The notes under the pieces: generated by a model
Databases searched by the model: none
Told to the model about the DNA's origin: nothing
What the model saw: the letters and a program-made list of their open reading frames with translations, nothing else
In this document: piece after piece, positions 18,118 through 26,861 of the stretch
Layout of the letters: each line of letters begins with the position of its first letter
Numbering within the stretch: position 1 is the first letter of the stretch
Made by a program: the position numbers and the translations under genes
NCBI GenBank assembly: GCA_031367325.1
Contig: JANLPQ010000055.1
Location: 1 to 64,000, forward strand
Direction of reading: 5' to 3'
Length of the DNA stretch: 64,000 nucleotides
DNA from: JAAFIP01 sp031367325
Lineage (GTDB): Bacteria > Pseudomonadota > Gammaproteobacteria > Burkholderiales > Burkholderiaceae_C

Positions 18118-18293
18118 ACTTCCGGACGCGAAGGACGCGAAGGTTGCGCGAAGGACGCGAAAGGAAGACAAAAAATACTTGAATTAATTAATTTTTAATC
18201 TATATTTTTAATTGAATTTATCGCTATTTTGCTTTTCTGTATTTCTTTTTCGCGTCCTTCGCGCAACCTTAGCGCCCTTCGCGTCCAAAAATC
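18118..18293. repeat. Inverted-repeat element B (CGCGAAGG type)
   Basis: Left arm about 18121-18164 (GGACGCGAAGGACGCGAAGG, then TTGCGCGAAGGACGCGAAAG), right arm about 18246-18290 (CTTTTTCGCGTCCTTCGCGC, then AACCTTAGCGCCCTTCGCGT). AT-rich centre of about 80 bases with no gene. Same family as element A at 4.8 kb. It lies between pilU and nth. Confidence 0.8.
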
Positions 18294-18324
18294 TTCCTAC
18301 CTCAAATTATCCTAACATCAGGCC

Positions 18325-18963
18325 ATGAAAAAAGAGAACATTGTCCCTTTCTTCGCCACGCTGAAAGCCGCCAATCCGCAGCCTAATACCGAGCTGGAAT
18401 ACACCAGTGTGTTTGAACTATTAGCCGCTGTACTACTGAGCGCGCAGGCCACCGATGTGGGGGTCAACAAAGCTACTCGCAAATTGTTTGCGGTAGCCAA
18501 TACACCGCAAGCGATTGCAGATTTGGGCCTTAAAGGTATAGAAAGCTATATCAAGACCATTGGCTTATTTCACTCTAAAGCCAAGCATTTACTGGAGACT
18601 TGCCATATTTTGGTGCAGCAGCACGGCGGTATTGTGCCGCGTACGCGTGTGGCGCTAGAGGCTTTGCCAGGTGTGGGGCGCAAGACAGCCAATGTGGTGC
18701 TGAATGTGGCCTTTGGCGAGCCCACTATGGCGGTGGATACGCACATTTTTCGCATGGGTAACCGCACGGGCCTAGCACCTGGCAAAACGCCGTACGAGGT
18801 AGAGATGGGTTTGCTCAAACGCATTCCACCAGAGTACTTGGTAGACGCGCACCACTGGCTTATTTTGCAGGGCCGCTATGTGTGCCAAGCGCGCAAGCCG
18901 CTGTGCTACCAATGCGCCGTGTCGGCCTATTGCGCATTTAAACCTAAAACATTGTCAGCTTGA
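18325..18963 (+). CDS. nth: Endonuclease III
   Basis: Base-excision repair DNA glycosylase/AP lyase for oxidised pyrimidines. 212 residues. Helix-hairpin-helix with the catalytic Lys in LPGVGRKTANVVLNVAFGEP, catalytic Asp in MAVDTHIFRMGNRTGLA, and the C-terminal 4Fe-4S ligand set C-x6-C-x2-C-x5-C (CQARKPLCYQCAVSAYC). Separated from pilU by inverted-repeat element B and followed by a repeat copy. Confidence 0.97.
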   Translation: MKKENIVPFFATLKAANPQPNTELEYTSVFELLAAVLLSAQATDVGVNKATRKLFAVANTPQAIADLGLKGIESYIKTIGLFHSKAKHLLETCHILVQQHGGIVPRTRVALEALPGVGRKTANVVLNVAFGEPTMAVDTHIFRMGNRTGLAPGKTPYEVEMGLLKRIPPEYLVDAHHWLILQGRYVCQARKPLCYQCAVSAYCAFKPKTLSA

Positions 18964-18976
18964 TATAGCATTTTTC

Positions 18977-19020
18977 TACTATTAATTTAGTAGCTGCTTG
19001 AGCAGTGTTTTGTAGGGTTA
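18977..19020 (-). repeat. Dispersed repeat, copy 8, between nth and nadB
   Basis: Exact half-palindrome core TAGCTGCTTGAGCAGT at 18991-19006, with the ACTATTAATTTAG arm. Intergenic, 14 bases after the nth stop. Confidence 0.85.
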
Positions 19021-19121
19021 TAGGGTTATTTCTGTTAAAAACTTGATTAAGTAACGCTAAAATTCGAAGCCAAATTAAAAATTACTACAAAGTCAAACTA
19101 TTTTTTTTAGCAGGTACAGAA

Positions 19122-20717
19122 TTGCAAAAATATGATGTGTTAATTGTCGGTAGCGGGCTTGCTGGCCTGTCTGCTGCGCTGCTGTTGGCACCGACCCACA
19201 AAGTAGCCGTGCTCACCAAGCGCGCCCTAACCGATGGCTCCAGCAGTTGGGCGCAAGGCGGCATTGCGTCGGTGCTAGACCCTGCGGACAATTTTGAATC
19301 GCATGTGCAAGACACATTGATTGCGGGCGCGCAGCTGAATGATGAAGCTGCCACGCGGTTGGTGGTAGAAGGGGCGCCCCAAGCGGTGGCTTGGCTACAG
19401 TCTCTTGGCGTGCCCTTTACGCAAGAGCATGTGGGCAACGAAGACAAGCTGCACCTCACACGCGAAGGTGGGCACAGCGCGCGGCGAATTGTGCATGTAG
19501 ACGATGCTACGGGCGCCGCCGTGCAGCGCATCTTGATCGCCCGTGTGAAGACCACGCCCAACGTCACTTTGCTAGAACACCACACGCTGATCGATTTGAT
19601 CACCAGCCAAAAGCTGGGCCTGCCTGGGCCTAACCGCTGCCACGGTCTTTACGCGCTAGATACAGACAACGACAGCATCATCACCTTTAGCGCCCCCCAC
19701 ACCATATTAGCCACCGGCGGCGCTGGCAAGGTGTACCTGTACACCACTAATCCCGACACTGCTACAGGTGACGGCATAGCCGCAGCATGGCGCGCAGGCT
19801 GCCGCGTGACTAATATGGAATTTATACAGTTTCACCCCACCTGCCTGTACCACCCGCACGCCAAGTCTTATTTAATTACCGAAGCCGTGCGTGGCGAAGG
19901 CGGACACTTGAAGCTGCCTAGCGTAGACGGTGCACCCGGTGAGCGCTTTATGCCGCGCCATGACCCGCGTGAAGAGCTGGCACCGCGCGATATTGTCGCC
20001 CGCGCTATCGACTTTGAAATGAAAAAGCACGGCCTGGACTGCGTGTATTTAGACATATCACACAAGCCCGCCGCATTCATCCAAGAGCATTTCCCCAACA
20101 TCTACGCACGCTGCCTGCAGCTGGGCATTGACATCACCAAAGACCCTATTCCCGTGGTGCCCGCTGCGCACTACACCTGCGGTGGCGTGCAAAGCGACTT
20201 GAAAGGCTGTACCGACATAGAAGGCTTGTACGCTATTGGGGAGACGTCCTACACTGGCTTGCATGGCGCTAACCGGCTGGCCAGCAACTCGCTGATCGAG
20301 TGCATGGTGTATGCCAAAGCAGCTACACAGCACATCACCCAGCACCCACTGCCCAGCCAGTCCACGCTGCCGCTGTGGGACGACAGCCAAGTTACTGACG
20401 CCGACGAATCGGTGGTCATATCGCATAACTGGGACGAACTGCGCCGCTTTATGTGGGACTACGTGGGCATTGTGCGCACCAATAAGCGCCTAGAGCGCGC
20501 GGCGCACCGCATTGCGCTATTACAGTCGGAGATCAACGAGTTTTATGCCAACTTTCATGTCACCCGCGACCTGCTGGAGCTGCGTAATTTGGTGCAAGTA
20601 GCCGACCTGATTGTGCAAAGCGCGCAGCAGCGCAAAGAAAGCCGTGGCCTGCACTACAGCCGCGATTACCCTGAGCTTTTAGCGCAGGCAAGCCCAACGG
20701 TTTTAACACCAAACTAA
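19122..20717 (+). CDS. nadB: L-aspartate oxidase
   Basis: FAD flavoprotein that oxidises L-aspartate to iminoaspartate, the first step of NAD synthesis. 531 residues. Starts with TTG (AGGT a few bases upstream; no nearby ATG). FAD motif VLIVGSGLAGLSAALLL at the N-terminus, SSSWAQGGIASVL, ATGGAGKVY, the active-site region EFIQFHPTCLYHP, AVRGEGG, HYTCGGV and GLHGANRLASNSLIECMVYAKAA, then the succinate-dehydrogenase-like C-terminus. Convergent with nadA, with a repeat copy in the 133-bp gap. Confidence 0.96.
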   Translation: MQKYDVLIVGSGLAGLSAALLLAPTHKVAVLTKRALTDGSSSWAQGGIASVLDPADNFESHVQDTLIAGAQLNDEAATRLVVEGAPQAVAWLQSLGVPFTQEHVGNEDKLHLTREGGHSARRIVHVDDATGAAVQRILIARVKTTPNVTLLEHHTLIDLITSQKLGLPGPNRCHGLYALDTDNDSIITFSAPHTILATGGAGKVYLYTTNPDTATGDGIAAAWRAGCRVTNMEFIQFHPTCLYHPHAKSYLITEAVRGEGGHLKLPSVDGAPGERFMPRHDPREELAPRDIVARAIDFEMKKHGLDCVYLDISHKPAAFIQEHFPNIYARCLQLGIDITKDPIPVVPAAHYTCGGVQSDLKGCTDIEGLYAIGETSYTGLHGANRLASNSLIECMVYAKAATQHITQHPLPSQSTLPLWDDSQVTDADESVVISHNWDELRRFMWDYVGIVRTNKRLERAAHRIALLQSEINEFYANFHVTRDLLELRNLVQVADLIVQSAQQRKESRGLHYSRDYPELLAQASPTVLTPN

Positions 20718-20775
20718 ACCTGCAAAATGCATTATCAACATGAATATTGAAACTGCAACAGCTATTTTTAAAACG

Positions 20776-20831
20776 TTTTAGCCTTCTAGCCCAAGTAAAT
20801 CCTGCTCAAGCAGCTATTTTTTTAATAGTAA
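20776..20831 (+). repeat. Dispersed repeat, copy 9, between nadB and nadA
   Basis: Exact core CCTGCTCAAGCAGCTA at 20801-20816 with both arms (TAGCCCAAGTAAAT before, TTTTTTTAATAGTA after). Close to the full-length consensus. Confidence 0.88.
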
Positions 20832-20850
20832 CTTGAATATGTTTACCGGC

Positions 20851-21963
20851 TCAGGCAGCCCCGATATGCGGCACCAAACCAGATATTGCCACACCCGACT
20901 TCAGCGCTGCCGTGAATGCCAGCATACGGTCAATCGGTACGCGGGCGCGCGCGATGATGCTGCCGTCTACGCTGATAGCATTAGCGCCCGTCTCTAGCAC
21001 GCGCGCTACATCGGCCAGGCCGTTCATGGCCATCCAGGGGCAATGGGCACAGCTTTTGCATGTGGCGCTGCTGCCCGATGTAGGAGCTTCCATAAACAAC
21101 TTGCCAGGGTTTAAGGTGCGCAGCTTGTGCATCATGCCATTGTCGGTGGCTACGATAAATTCTTTGGCGTCCATCTCTTTGGCGGCTTTCAAAATGCCCG
21201 AGGTAGAGCCAACAGCGTCGGCCAGCGCTATCACGGCAGCAGGGCTTTCGGGGTGCACTAGTACTTTGGCGTGTGGATGGTCTTTTTTCATGGCCTCTAG
21301 TTCAAAGGCTTTGAACTCGTCGTGCACAATGCACGCGCCTTGCCACAGCAGCATGTCAGCACCGGTTTCGCGCTGAATGTAACCGCCCAAATGTTTGTCG
21401 GGCGCCCACAGTATTTTGTGGCCCTTGTCTTTTAGTGCCCGCACAATGTCCAGGGCGCAGCTTGAAGTCACCAACCAATCACTACGCGCCTTGACTGCGG
21501 CGCTGGTGTTGGCATACACCACCACGGTGCGGTCGGGATGTGCATCGCAAAACGCTGCAAAGTCGTCTGCAGGGCAGCCTAGATCCAACGAGCAATTGGC
21601 ATCCAGATCTGGCATCAGCACGATTTTTTCAGGCGAGAGAATTTTGGCCGTCTCGCCCATAAAGCGCACACCCGACACCAAGAGGGTTTGCGCCGCATGG
21701 TCGCGGCCAAAGCGCGCCATCTCTAGCGAATCGCTGACCAAGCCGCCAGTTTCTTCGGCTAAGTCTTGCAAATCAGGGTGCACGTAGTAGTGCGACACCA
21801 TCACCGCGTTGCGCTCTTTCAGTAGGTGCTTGATTTTGTCTTTTAAGGCCGCGCGCTCTATAGGGCTGGGCTCTGCAGGTATCTTGGCCCAGGCGTGCTG
21901 AGTGCTGCAGCTGGCCGTGTCAGCCACGGGCTGGTCGTATTCAATATCAATTACTCGCGCCAT
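20851..21963 (-). CDS. nadA: Quinolinate synthase A
   Basis: 4Fe-4S enzyme condensing iminoaspartate with dihydroxyacetone phosphate to quinolinate. 370 residues. Seen: AVMVSHYYVHPDLQDLAEETGG, GVRFMGETAKILSPEK, cysteines in DANCSLDLGCPADDF, GACIVHDEF and the CKSCAHCPWMAMN motif that carries cluster ligands. Downstream of nadC on the same strand (12-bp gap), so nadC-nadA form an operon. Confidence 0.97.
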   Translation of the reverse strand: MARVIDIEYDQPVADTASCSTQHAWAKIPAEPSPIERAALKDKIKHLLKERNAVMVSHYYVHPDLQDLAEETGGLVSDSLEMARFGRDHAAQTLLVSGVRFMGETAKILSPEKIVLMPDLDANCSLDLGCPADDFAAFCDAHPDRTVVVYANTSAAVKARSDWLVTSSCALDIVRALKDKGHKILWAPDKHLGGYIQRETGADMLLWQGACIVHDEFKAFELEAMKKDHPHAKVLVHPESPAAVIALADAVGSTSGILKAAKEMDAKEFIVATDNGMMHKLRTLNPGKLFMEAPTSGSSATCKSCAHCPWMAMNGLADVARVLETGANAISVDGSIIARARVPIDRMLAFTAALKSGVAISGLVPHIGAA

Positions 21964-21975
21964 ACACAGCTTTCT

Positions 21976-22836
21976 TTAATGTTCAATGCGCATCGACAGG
22001 TCAACAGCTTTGACATCTTTGGTCAAGGCTCCTATCGAGATGCGGTCCACACCTGTTAGCGCCAATGCACGCACAGTGTCTAAATCTACGCCACCTGAAA
22101 TTTCCAGTACCGCGCGGTCAGCGTTGATGCGCAGCGCCTCCTGCATCATTGGAATGTCCATATTGTCCAGCAGCACCATCTTGGCACCACAGTCCAGGGC
22201 TTCTTGCAATTGGTTCAAACTCTCTACCTCGATTTCAATAAACTTAGCCCGCGCTACGCTGGCCAGTGCAGCGCGCATCACCGCTGCAATACCGCCAGCT
22301 GCAGCAATATGGTTTTCTTTAATCAAAATAGCGTCGTGCAGCCCCATGCGGTGGTTGGTGCCACCGCCTGCTGCTACAGCGTATTTTTGAGCTACACGCA
22401 GGCCTGGCAGTGTTTTGCGTGTGTCTACTATCTGCGCGCGCGTGCCTTGTACAGCTTGGGTAAAAATTGCAGTCTTAGTCGCTACCGCGCTCATCATTTG
22501 CACAAAATTAAGGATAGTGCGCTCGACAGTCAGCAGCTCTTTGGCGGGGCCTTTGAGGGTAAAAATTGTTTGCCCAGCAGCACATTGCGCGCCCTCACCC
22601 ACTTGCCAGTCTAATTGGCTGTGCGGTGCCGCTTGGCGTACCACCTCTTGCGCCCAAGGCTGGCCGCAAATAACCGCCGCGTTGCGCGTGATCACTCTGG
22701 CGTTAGCTTGCTGGTCAGCGGGTACCAAGCTGGCAGTCAAGTCCCCAGCGCCCACATCTTCTGCCAAAGCGCTGCGTACATTGGCTTGTACTTGCTGGGT
22801 AAATTCTGGGGTGTTGGTGTCAAAAAAATCTGCCAT
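21976..22836 (-). CDS. nadC: Nicotinate-nucleotide diphosphorylase (carboxylating)
   Basis: Quinolinate phosphoribosyltransferase, third step of NAD synthesis. About 286 residues from the ATG at 22834-22836 (MADFFDTNTPEF), matching family length; a GTG at 22887 in the same frame has a better ribosome site (AAGGG, six bases) and would add 17 residues. Seen: ALAEDVGAGDLTASLVP, NFVQMMSAVATKT, DTRKTLPGLRVAQKYAVAAGGGTNHRMGL, ILIKENHI, EIEVESL and LEISGGV, all family motifs. Confidence 0.95.
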   Translation of the reverse strand: MADFFDTNTPEFTQQVQANVRSALAEDVGAGDLTASLVPADQQANARVITRNAAVICGQPWAQEVVRQAAPHSQLDWQVGEGAQCAAGQTIFTLKGPAKELLTVERTILNFVQMMSAVATKTAIFTQAVQGTRAQIVDTRKTLPGLRVAQKYAVAAGGGTNHRMGLHDAILIKENHIAAAGGIAAVMRAALASVARAKFIEIEVESLNQLQEALDCGAKMVLLDNMDIPMMQEALRINADRAVLEISGGVDLDTVRALALTGVDRISIGALTKDVKAVDLSMRIEH

Positions 22837-23003
22837 ACCTGGTAACTCATAACGATCTTGGTTAAACAATGCATAGTGTATTTGCACTTACTACCCTTCG
22901 CCGCAACCATGCTAGGCGCACACATTACTTGTGGTGAATTACTGTGCTAACTAGCTCGCTGGCCTGATGGGTTGGATTATTTTTTGTTACAAATAAAGCT
23001 TGC

Positions 23004-23024
23004 AAATGTGCTGATTGCACATTT
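23004..23024. promoter_or_regulatory. Inverted repeat in nadC / DUF6502 promoter gap
   Basis: Perfect 8-bp inverted repeat AAATGTGC-TGATT-GCACATTT, 27 bases before the DUF6502 start and about 170 bases upstream of nadC. The size and placement suit an operator for a dimeric regulator; the regulator is unknown. Confidence 0.45.
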
Positions 23025-23051
23025 ATACTTCAGCAACTTATCCAAACTACC

Positions 23052-24011
23052 ATGAACACTCCTACCGAACTGTATGCCGATCACGATGCGCTGAGCCAAG
23101 AGCAAGTTTTGCTGCAAGAGGCGCTAGACAAAGTGCTGCGGCCCTTGGCCGACTTGTGTCTGGCCAAGGGCCTGAGCATTCAGGTATTGGAAGAGCGTCT
23201 GCGCGTGGCCTTTGTTGAATCCGCTGTAGATAGCTTGGGCACACAGCCTACGCAGAGGCTACACAGTCGCATCAGCGCCAGCACTGGCCTGACGCGCCGC
23301 GAGGTGGCACGTATCCAGGCGCTGACAGACGGTAGCGACCCAGCGCTTAGCAAAACCAGTCGCAAAGCCCGACCCGCCTCTGCCACCGAGCTGTTTACCC
23401 GCTGGGTGACTGACCCTACGCTGCGCGATGCTGACGGCCAGCCCATGGCGCTGCCCCGTTTGGCGCGTTTGGGTACACCTAACGCGCCTAGCTTTGAGCG
23501 CTTGGCGCAATCTGTCACCCAAGACGTGCACCCGCGCAGCTTGCTCGACGAGCTGTGCCGCCTTGGCTTGGCGCTGTGGGATACGGAATCAGACGAGGTG
23601 CTGCTAACTAAATCTGCCTTTGTGCCACGGGGTGACTGGGCGCGTATGACGGCGTTTTTAGCCGACAACGTGGGCGACCATCTGCGTGCGGCATCTGCCA
23701 ACGTACTGGGCAGCGGCAAAGAGCATATGGAGCAAGCTATTTTTGCTGACGAGCTGTCGGTGCAGTCACTGCAAGACTTTCGCGACATGATGGCCGCGCA
23801 ATGGCAGCTGATGCTAGACAGCTTGGTGCCGCGGCTGGAGCAATTGATAGCCGATGACAAGCAGGCGGGTCGCATACAAAACCAGCGCGTGCGCATAGGG
23901 TTGTACACCTGGTCGCAGCCTATGGCAGGTACTACGCGCCGTTTTACGGTAGTACCTAAAACCGATGCTGTTGGCGCAGCACGCTCACCCCAAGCAAAAG
24001 CCTCGGAGTAA
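23052..24011 (+). CDS. DUF6502 family protein
   Basis: 319-residue soluble protein matching the DUF6502 pattern: an N-terminal helical, helix-turn-helix-like region (VLRPLADLCLAKGLSIQVLEERLRVAFVESA, then ISASTGLTRREVARIQALTDG), a middle LFTRWVTDPTLRDADGQPMALPR segment, and a C-terminal helical part (FADELSVQSLQDFRDMMAAQWQ). No signal peptide or membrane segment. The next gene, a DUF5666 lipoprotein, starts 4 bases after its stop, so they are co-expressed. Function unknown; the HTH-like region would suit a regulator. Confidence 0.8.
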   Translation: MNTPTELYADHDALSQEQVLLQEALDKVLRPLADLCLAKGLSIQVLEERLRVAFVESAVDSLGTQPTQRLHSRISASTGLTRREVARIQALTDGSDPALSKTSRKARPASATELFTRWVTDPTLRDADGQPMALPRLARLGTPNAPSFERLAQSVTQDVHPRSLLDELCRLGLALWDTESDEVLLTKSAFVPRGDWARMTAFLADNVGDHLRAASANVLGSGKEHMEQAIFADELSVQSLQDFRDMMAAQWQLMLDSLVPRLEQLIADDKQAGRIQNQRVRIGLYTWSQPMAGTTRRFTVVPKTDAVGAARSPQAKASE

Positions 24012-24015
24012 CACC

Positions 24016-25224
24016 ATGTGCCTTAACTTTAGCCCCATCTTGCAGCGCTTACAGCAGCACTTTAAAAGCTTGGTCTTGAGCGCCTGCGTAAGCCTGGTGG
24101 CCATCATTGCAGCCTGCGGCGGTGGCAGCAACTCGGCGGGCGTGGGCTCGGGCGGTACAGGGGCGTTTAACATTACGGCCTACAGCGAAGGCACTATTAC
24201 CGGTTTCGGCTCGGTCATTGTCAACGGCTCGCGCTATGACGACACGCTAGCCACGGTGCGCGACGAAGACGGCCCGCGCAACCGCAGTGACCTAAAGCTG
24301 GGCATGGTAGTAGCTGTAGAGGGTAACGTAGACAACAGCAACCTGGCCAGTGCCAATGACATCAGTTTTGACAGTGCCCTGCTAGGCCCAGTCAGCGCAA
24401 TCAGCGCAAGCAACAAAATATTTAGCATCATCGGTCAAGCTGTTCAGGTAGACAACAGCACGGTGTTTGGACCCAGCTTGGCACAAGGATTTGCCAGCAT
24501 TGCGGCAACCGATGTGCTAGAGGTACATGGCTTCTTAAACGCCTCTGCCAACACGCTACAAGCTACGCTGATCGAGCGCAAGAGCAATGCCACTAAATAC
24601 AAAATTAGTGGCCTGATAAAGGGCCTGCAAACCAGCAACCGTACCTTGATGATTGGCAACGAAAGCTTCAGCTTTGCCAACCTAGATTTGGGGCGACTGA
24701 GTAACGGCAATGTGGTCAAGCTGCGCCTGCAACCCCGCACTCCAGCAGGGGCAGCCCCATGGGAAATATCGGGCTACAGCTTGGTAGTGCGCTCAATCTT
24801 ATCGCAAGAGCGCGCCGAAGTAGAAGGCTTGATTACCCAAATCAACTCACCCACGCAATTTATTGTGTCCAACATTTTGGTAGATACCAGCAACGCCAGC
24901 TTCCCAGATGGCAACGCCACTGTGGCAGTGGGTAACCGTATCGAAGCTAAAGGCAAGTTGGTCAACGGCATTTTGGTAGCGCAAGAAGTCAAATCAGAGT
25001 CCAAAGGCAACAAAGAAATTGAGCTTCGAGGCAGCTTGGCAGGCTTGGACACCGTTGCCAAAACCTTTGTACTGCGCGGCGTGACGGTAAGCTACAGCCC
25101 GCCGGTGGCCTATGACAAAGGCACGGAGGCTAGCTTGGCCAATGGCGTGAGCATTGAGGTCAAAGGCAAATTAATTGCGGGCACCGCCACGGTTAAGGCC
25201 GACAGTATTAAATTTCCTAACTAA
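24016..25224 (+). CDS. DUF5666 lipoprotein, copy 1
   Basis: Predicted lipoprotein of 402 residues: basic N-terminus, hydrophobic segment, then lipobox VAIIAACGGG. The start at 24016 has GGAG seven bases upstream; an in-frame start at 23965 would overlap the DUF6502 gene. The mature part is built from several beta-rich repeats of the DUF5666 type, for example GFGSVIVNGSRYDD, GLITQINSPTQFIVSNILVDTS and GNRIEAKGKLVNGILVAQEV. Likely anchored in the outer or inner membrane, facing the periplasm or the surface. Partner of the adjacent DUF6502 gene and paralogue of the next gene. Function unknown. Confidence 0.85.
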   Translation: MCLNFSPILQRLQQHFKSLVLSACVSLVAIIAACGGGSNSAGVGSGGTGAFNITAYSEGTITGFGSVIVNGSRYDDTLATVRDEDGPRNRSDLKLGMVVAVEGNVDNSNLASANDISFDSALLGPVSAISASNKIFSIIGQAVQVDNSTVFGPSLAQGFASIAATDVLEVHGFLNASANTLQATLIERKSNATKYKISGLIKGLQTSNRTLMIGNESFSFANLDLGRLSNGNVVKLRLQPRTPAGAAPWEISGYSLVVRSILSQERAEVEGLITQINSPTQFIVSNILVDTSNASFPDGNATVAVGNRIEAKGKLVNGILVAQEVKSESKGNKEIELRGSLAGLDTVAKTFVLRGVTVSYSPPVAYDKGTEASLANGVSIEVKGKLIAGTATVKADSIKFPN

Positions 25225-25306
25225 TACTGAATATTTATGCTGCATTTTTAGTTTAACCATCCCCAACCGCTCTACCCGAGCATTATTTTTTTAAAGGAAG
25301 ACCGCC

Positions 25307-26608
25307 ATGAAACTCCTCGCACTTTTACAACCCAGCTTGGGCATAAGCACGCATGCCTGCAGCCGCGTGCTAGGCGTCAGCCTAGCGGCTGTTTTGATAT
25401 TGACCGCCTGCGGAGGCGGTGGCAACGATGCCGCGCCGAGCAACAGCACCAGCGCAACCTTGGTGAGCGAAGGCGTGATCAGCGGCTTTGGCTCTGTCAT
25501 TGTCAATGGCGTGCGCTTTGATGACTCCAAAGCCAGGGTTGAAGACGAAGATGGAGAAGAAAATAGTGAGCGCAGCAAAGACGATCTGCGCTTGGGCATG
25601 GTGGTCAGCGTCAGCGGCTCTAGCGCAGGCACCACAGGCACCGCCAGTGTCATCAGTTTTGGCAGCAAGCTCAAAGGCCCAGTGCAAAGCATTGACAGTG
25701 TGACGGTGACCAGCGCGACTACTGCAACGACCTCAGGCACCAACACCACGTCGACCACCGCATCTGGCAGCCACACCTTGGTGATACTGGGGCAAACCGT
25801 GCTAATAGGCGCATGGACAGTGTTTGACCCTATCTCGTTGCCCAATGGTTTTGCTAGCATTGCCGCCGGCAATGTACTGGAAGTGCACGGCCATCTATCG
25901 CCCGCGCTTAACCGCATAGTAGCCACACGTATCAACAAAGATAACAATCCCAATGCCTACAAAATCACTGGCAATGTCAGCAGCCTGAACGCAGCGTCCA
26001 AGAGCTTCAAAATTGGTACTGAGTTGTTCAACTATGCCAGTATCGACCCTGAAAAGCTGCGCGTTACCCTGGCCGATGGCCTGACCGTGAAAGTGCGTTT
26101 GGCCACAGTGCAAACCACCACTGGCGCCTGGACAGCCACGCGTATCAAGGCTGCTAAAAAGGCCATGCCAGACCGTATCAAGGCTGAAGTAGAAGGCTTG
26201 ATCACCGCCTTTACATCTGCTACCAGCTTCAGCGTAAATGGCTTGGTAGTAGACGCCACTAATGCCAGCTTTCCTAAAGGTACAGCGTCCTTAGCGCTGG
26301 GCGCACGGGTAGAAGTTAAGGGCACTATGGCTGACGGCAAGCTGGTTGCCAGCGTGGTCAAAATCGAGGACCGCGACCGTGGTGATGATGCGGGTAATGA
26401 GATCGAACTGCACGGCAGCATCTCGGCTATAGACACCACCGCCAAAACCTTTATGCTGCGCGGCTTGACTGTAAGCTATGCTGGCAACTTGAGCTTTGAA
26501 CGCGGATCGGCCAGTAATTTGGCCAACGGTGTTGCTATTGAAGTGAAGGGGCAGTCGTCTGGGGGCGGCACTACGGTGCAAGCCACGCGCATCAAGTTCG
26601 AAGACTAA
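25307..26608 (+). CDS. DUF5666 lipoprotein, copy 2
   Basis: 433-residue paralogue of the preceding gene. Signal with lipobox LILTACGGGG; ribosome site AAGGAAG ahead of ATG. Repeats include GFGSVIVNGVRFDD, GLITAFTSATSFSVNGLVVDAT and GARVEVKGTMADGKLVAS. Compared with copy 1 it carries an acidic stretch (VEDEDGEENSERSKDDLRL) and a Thr/Ser-rich insert (VTVTSATTATTSGTNTTSTT). A strong terminator follows 23 bases after the stop. Function unknown. Confidence 0.85.
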   Translation: MKLLALLQPSLGISTHACSRVLGVSLAAVLILTACGGGGNDAAPSNSTSATLVSEGVISGFGSVIVNGVRFDDSKARVEDEDGEENSERSKDDLRLGMVVSVSGSSAGTTGTASVISFGSKLKGPVQSIDSVTVTSATTATTSGTNTTSTTASGSHTLVILGQTVLIGAWTVFDPISLPNGFASIAAGNVLEVHGHLSPALNRIVATRINKDNNPNAYKITGNVSSLNAASKSFKIGTELFNYASIDPEKLRVTLADGLTVKVRLATVQTTTGAWTATRIKAAKKAMPDRIKAEVEGLITAFTSATSFSVNGLVVDATNASFPKGTASLALGARVEVKGTMADGKLVASVVKIEDRDRGDDAGNEIELHGSISAIDTTAKTFMLRGLTVSYAGNLSFERGSASNLANGVAIEVKGQSSGGGTTVQATRIKFED

Positions 26609-26631
26609 TCGTTCTGTTGCGTTGAAAACGA

Positions 26632-26656
26632 ACGGGGGCTTAGGCCCCCGTTTTTT
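26632..26656 (+). terminator. Rho-independent terminator after DUF5666 pair
   Basis: Stem ACGGGGG, loop CTTAGG, stem CCCCCGT, followed by TTTTTT. Ends the DUF6502-DUF5666 transcript. The next 200 bases up to the metE stop hold no convincing gene. Confidence 0.92.
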
Positions 26657-26861
26657 GTCTGTCGCAAAGGCTACTGAGGTCGTGTGTACCAAATAGTGCA
26701 TCGCCCAGTATTTGCAGGCTACCGCGAATACCCAATACGCATTTGCCTTGGATCTGGGCGCTGTGTGCCTTCGCTTCAATAAGTGTTGAGGCAAGGTATA
26801 CCATCATATACGTATCATCCTGCTTCAGTTTGGCCCTATACAAGCTTAGTAATTTAAGGCA

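Noticed and set aside
26640..26843. 67-residue minus-strand frame just after metE
   Set aside because: Begins 19 bases after metE but overlaps the DUF5666 terminator hairpin and resembles no known family; possible but unsupported.
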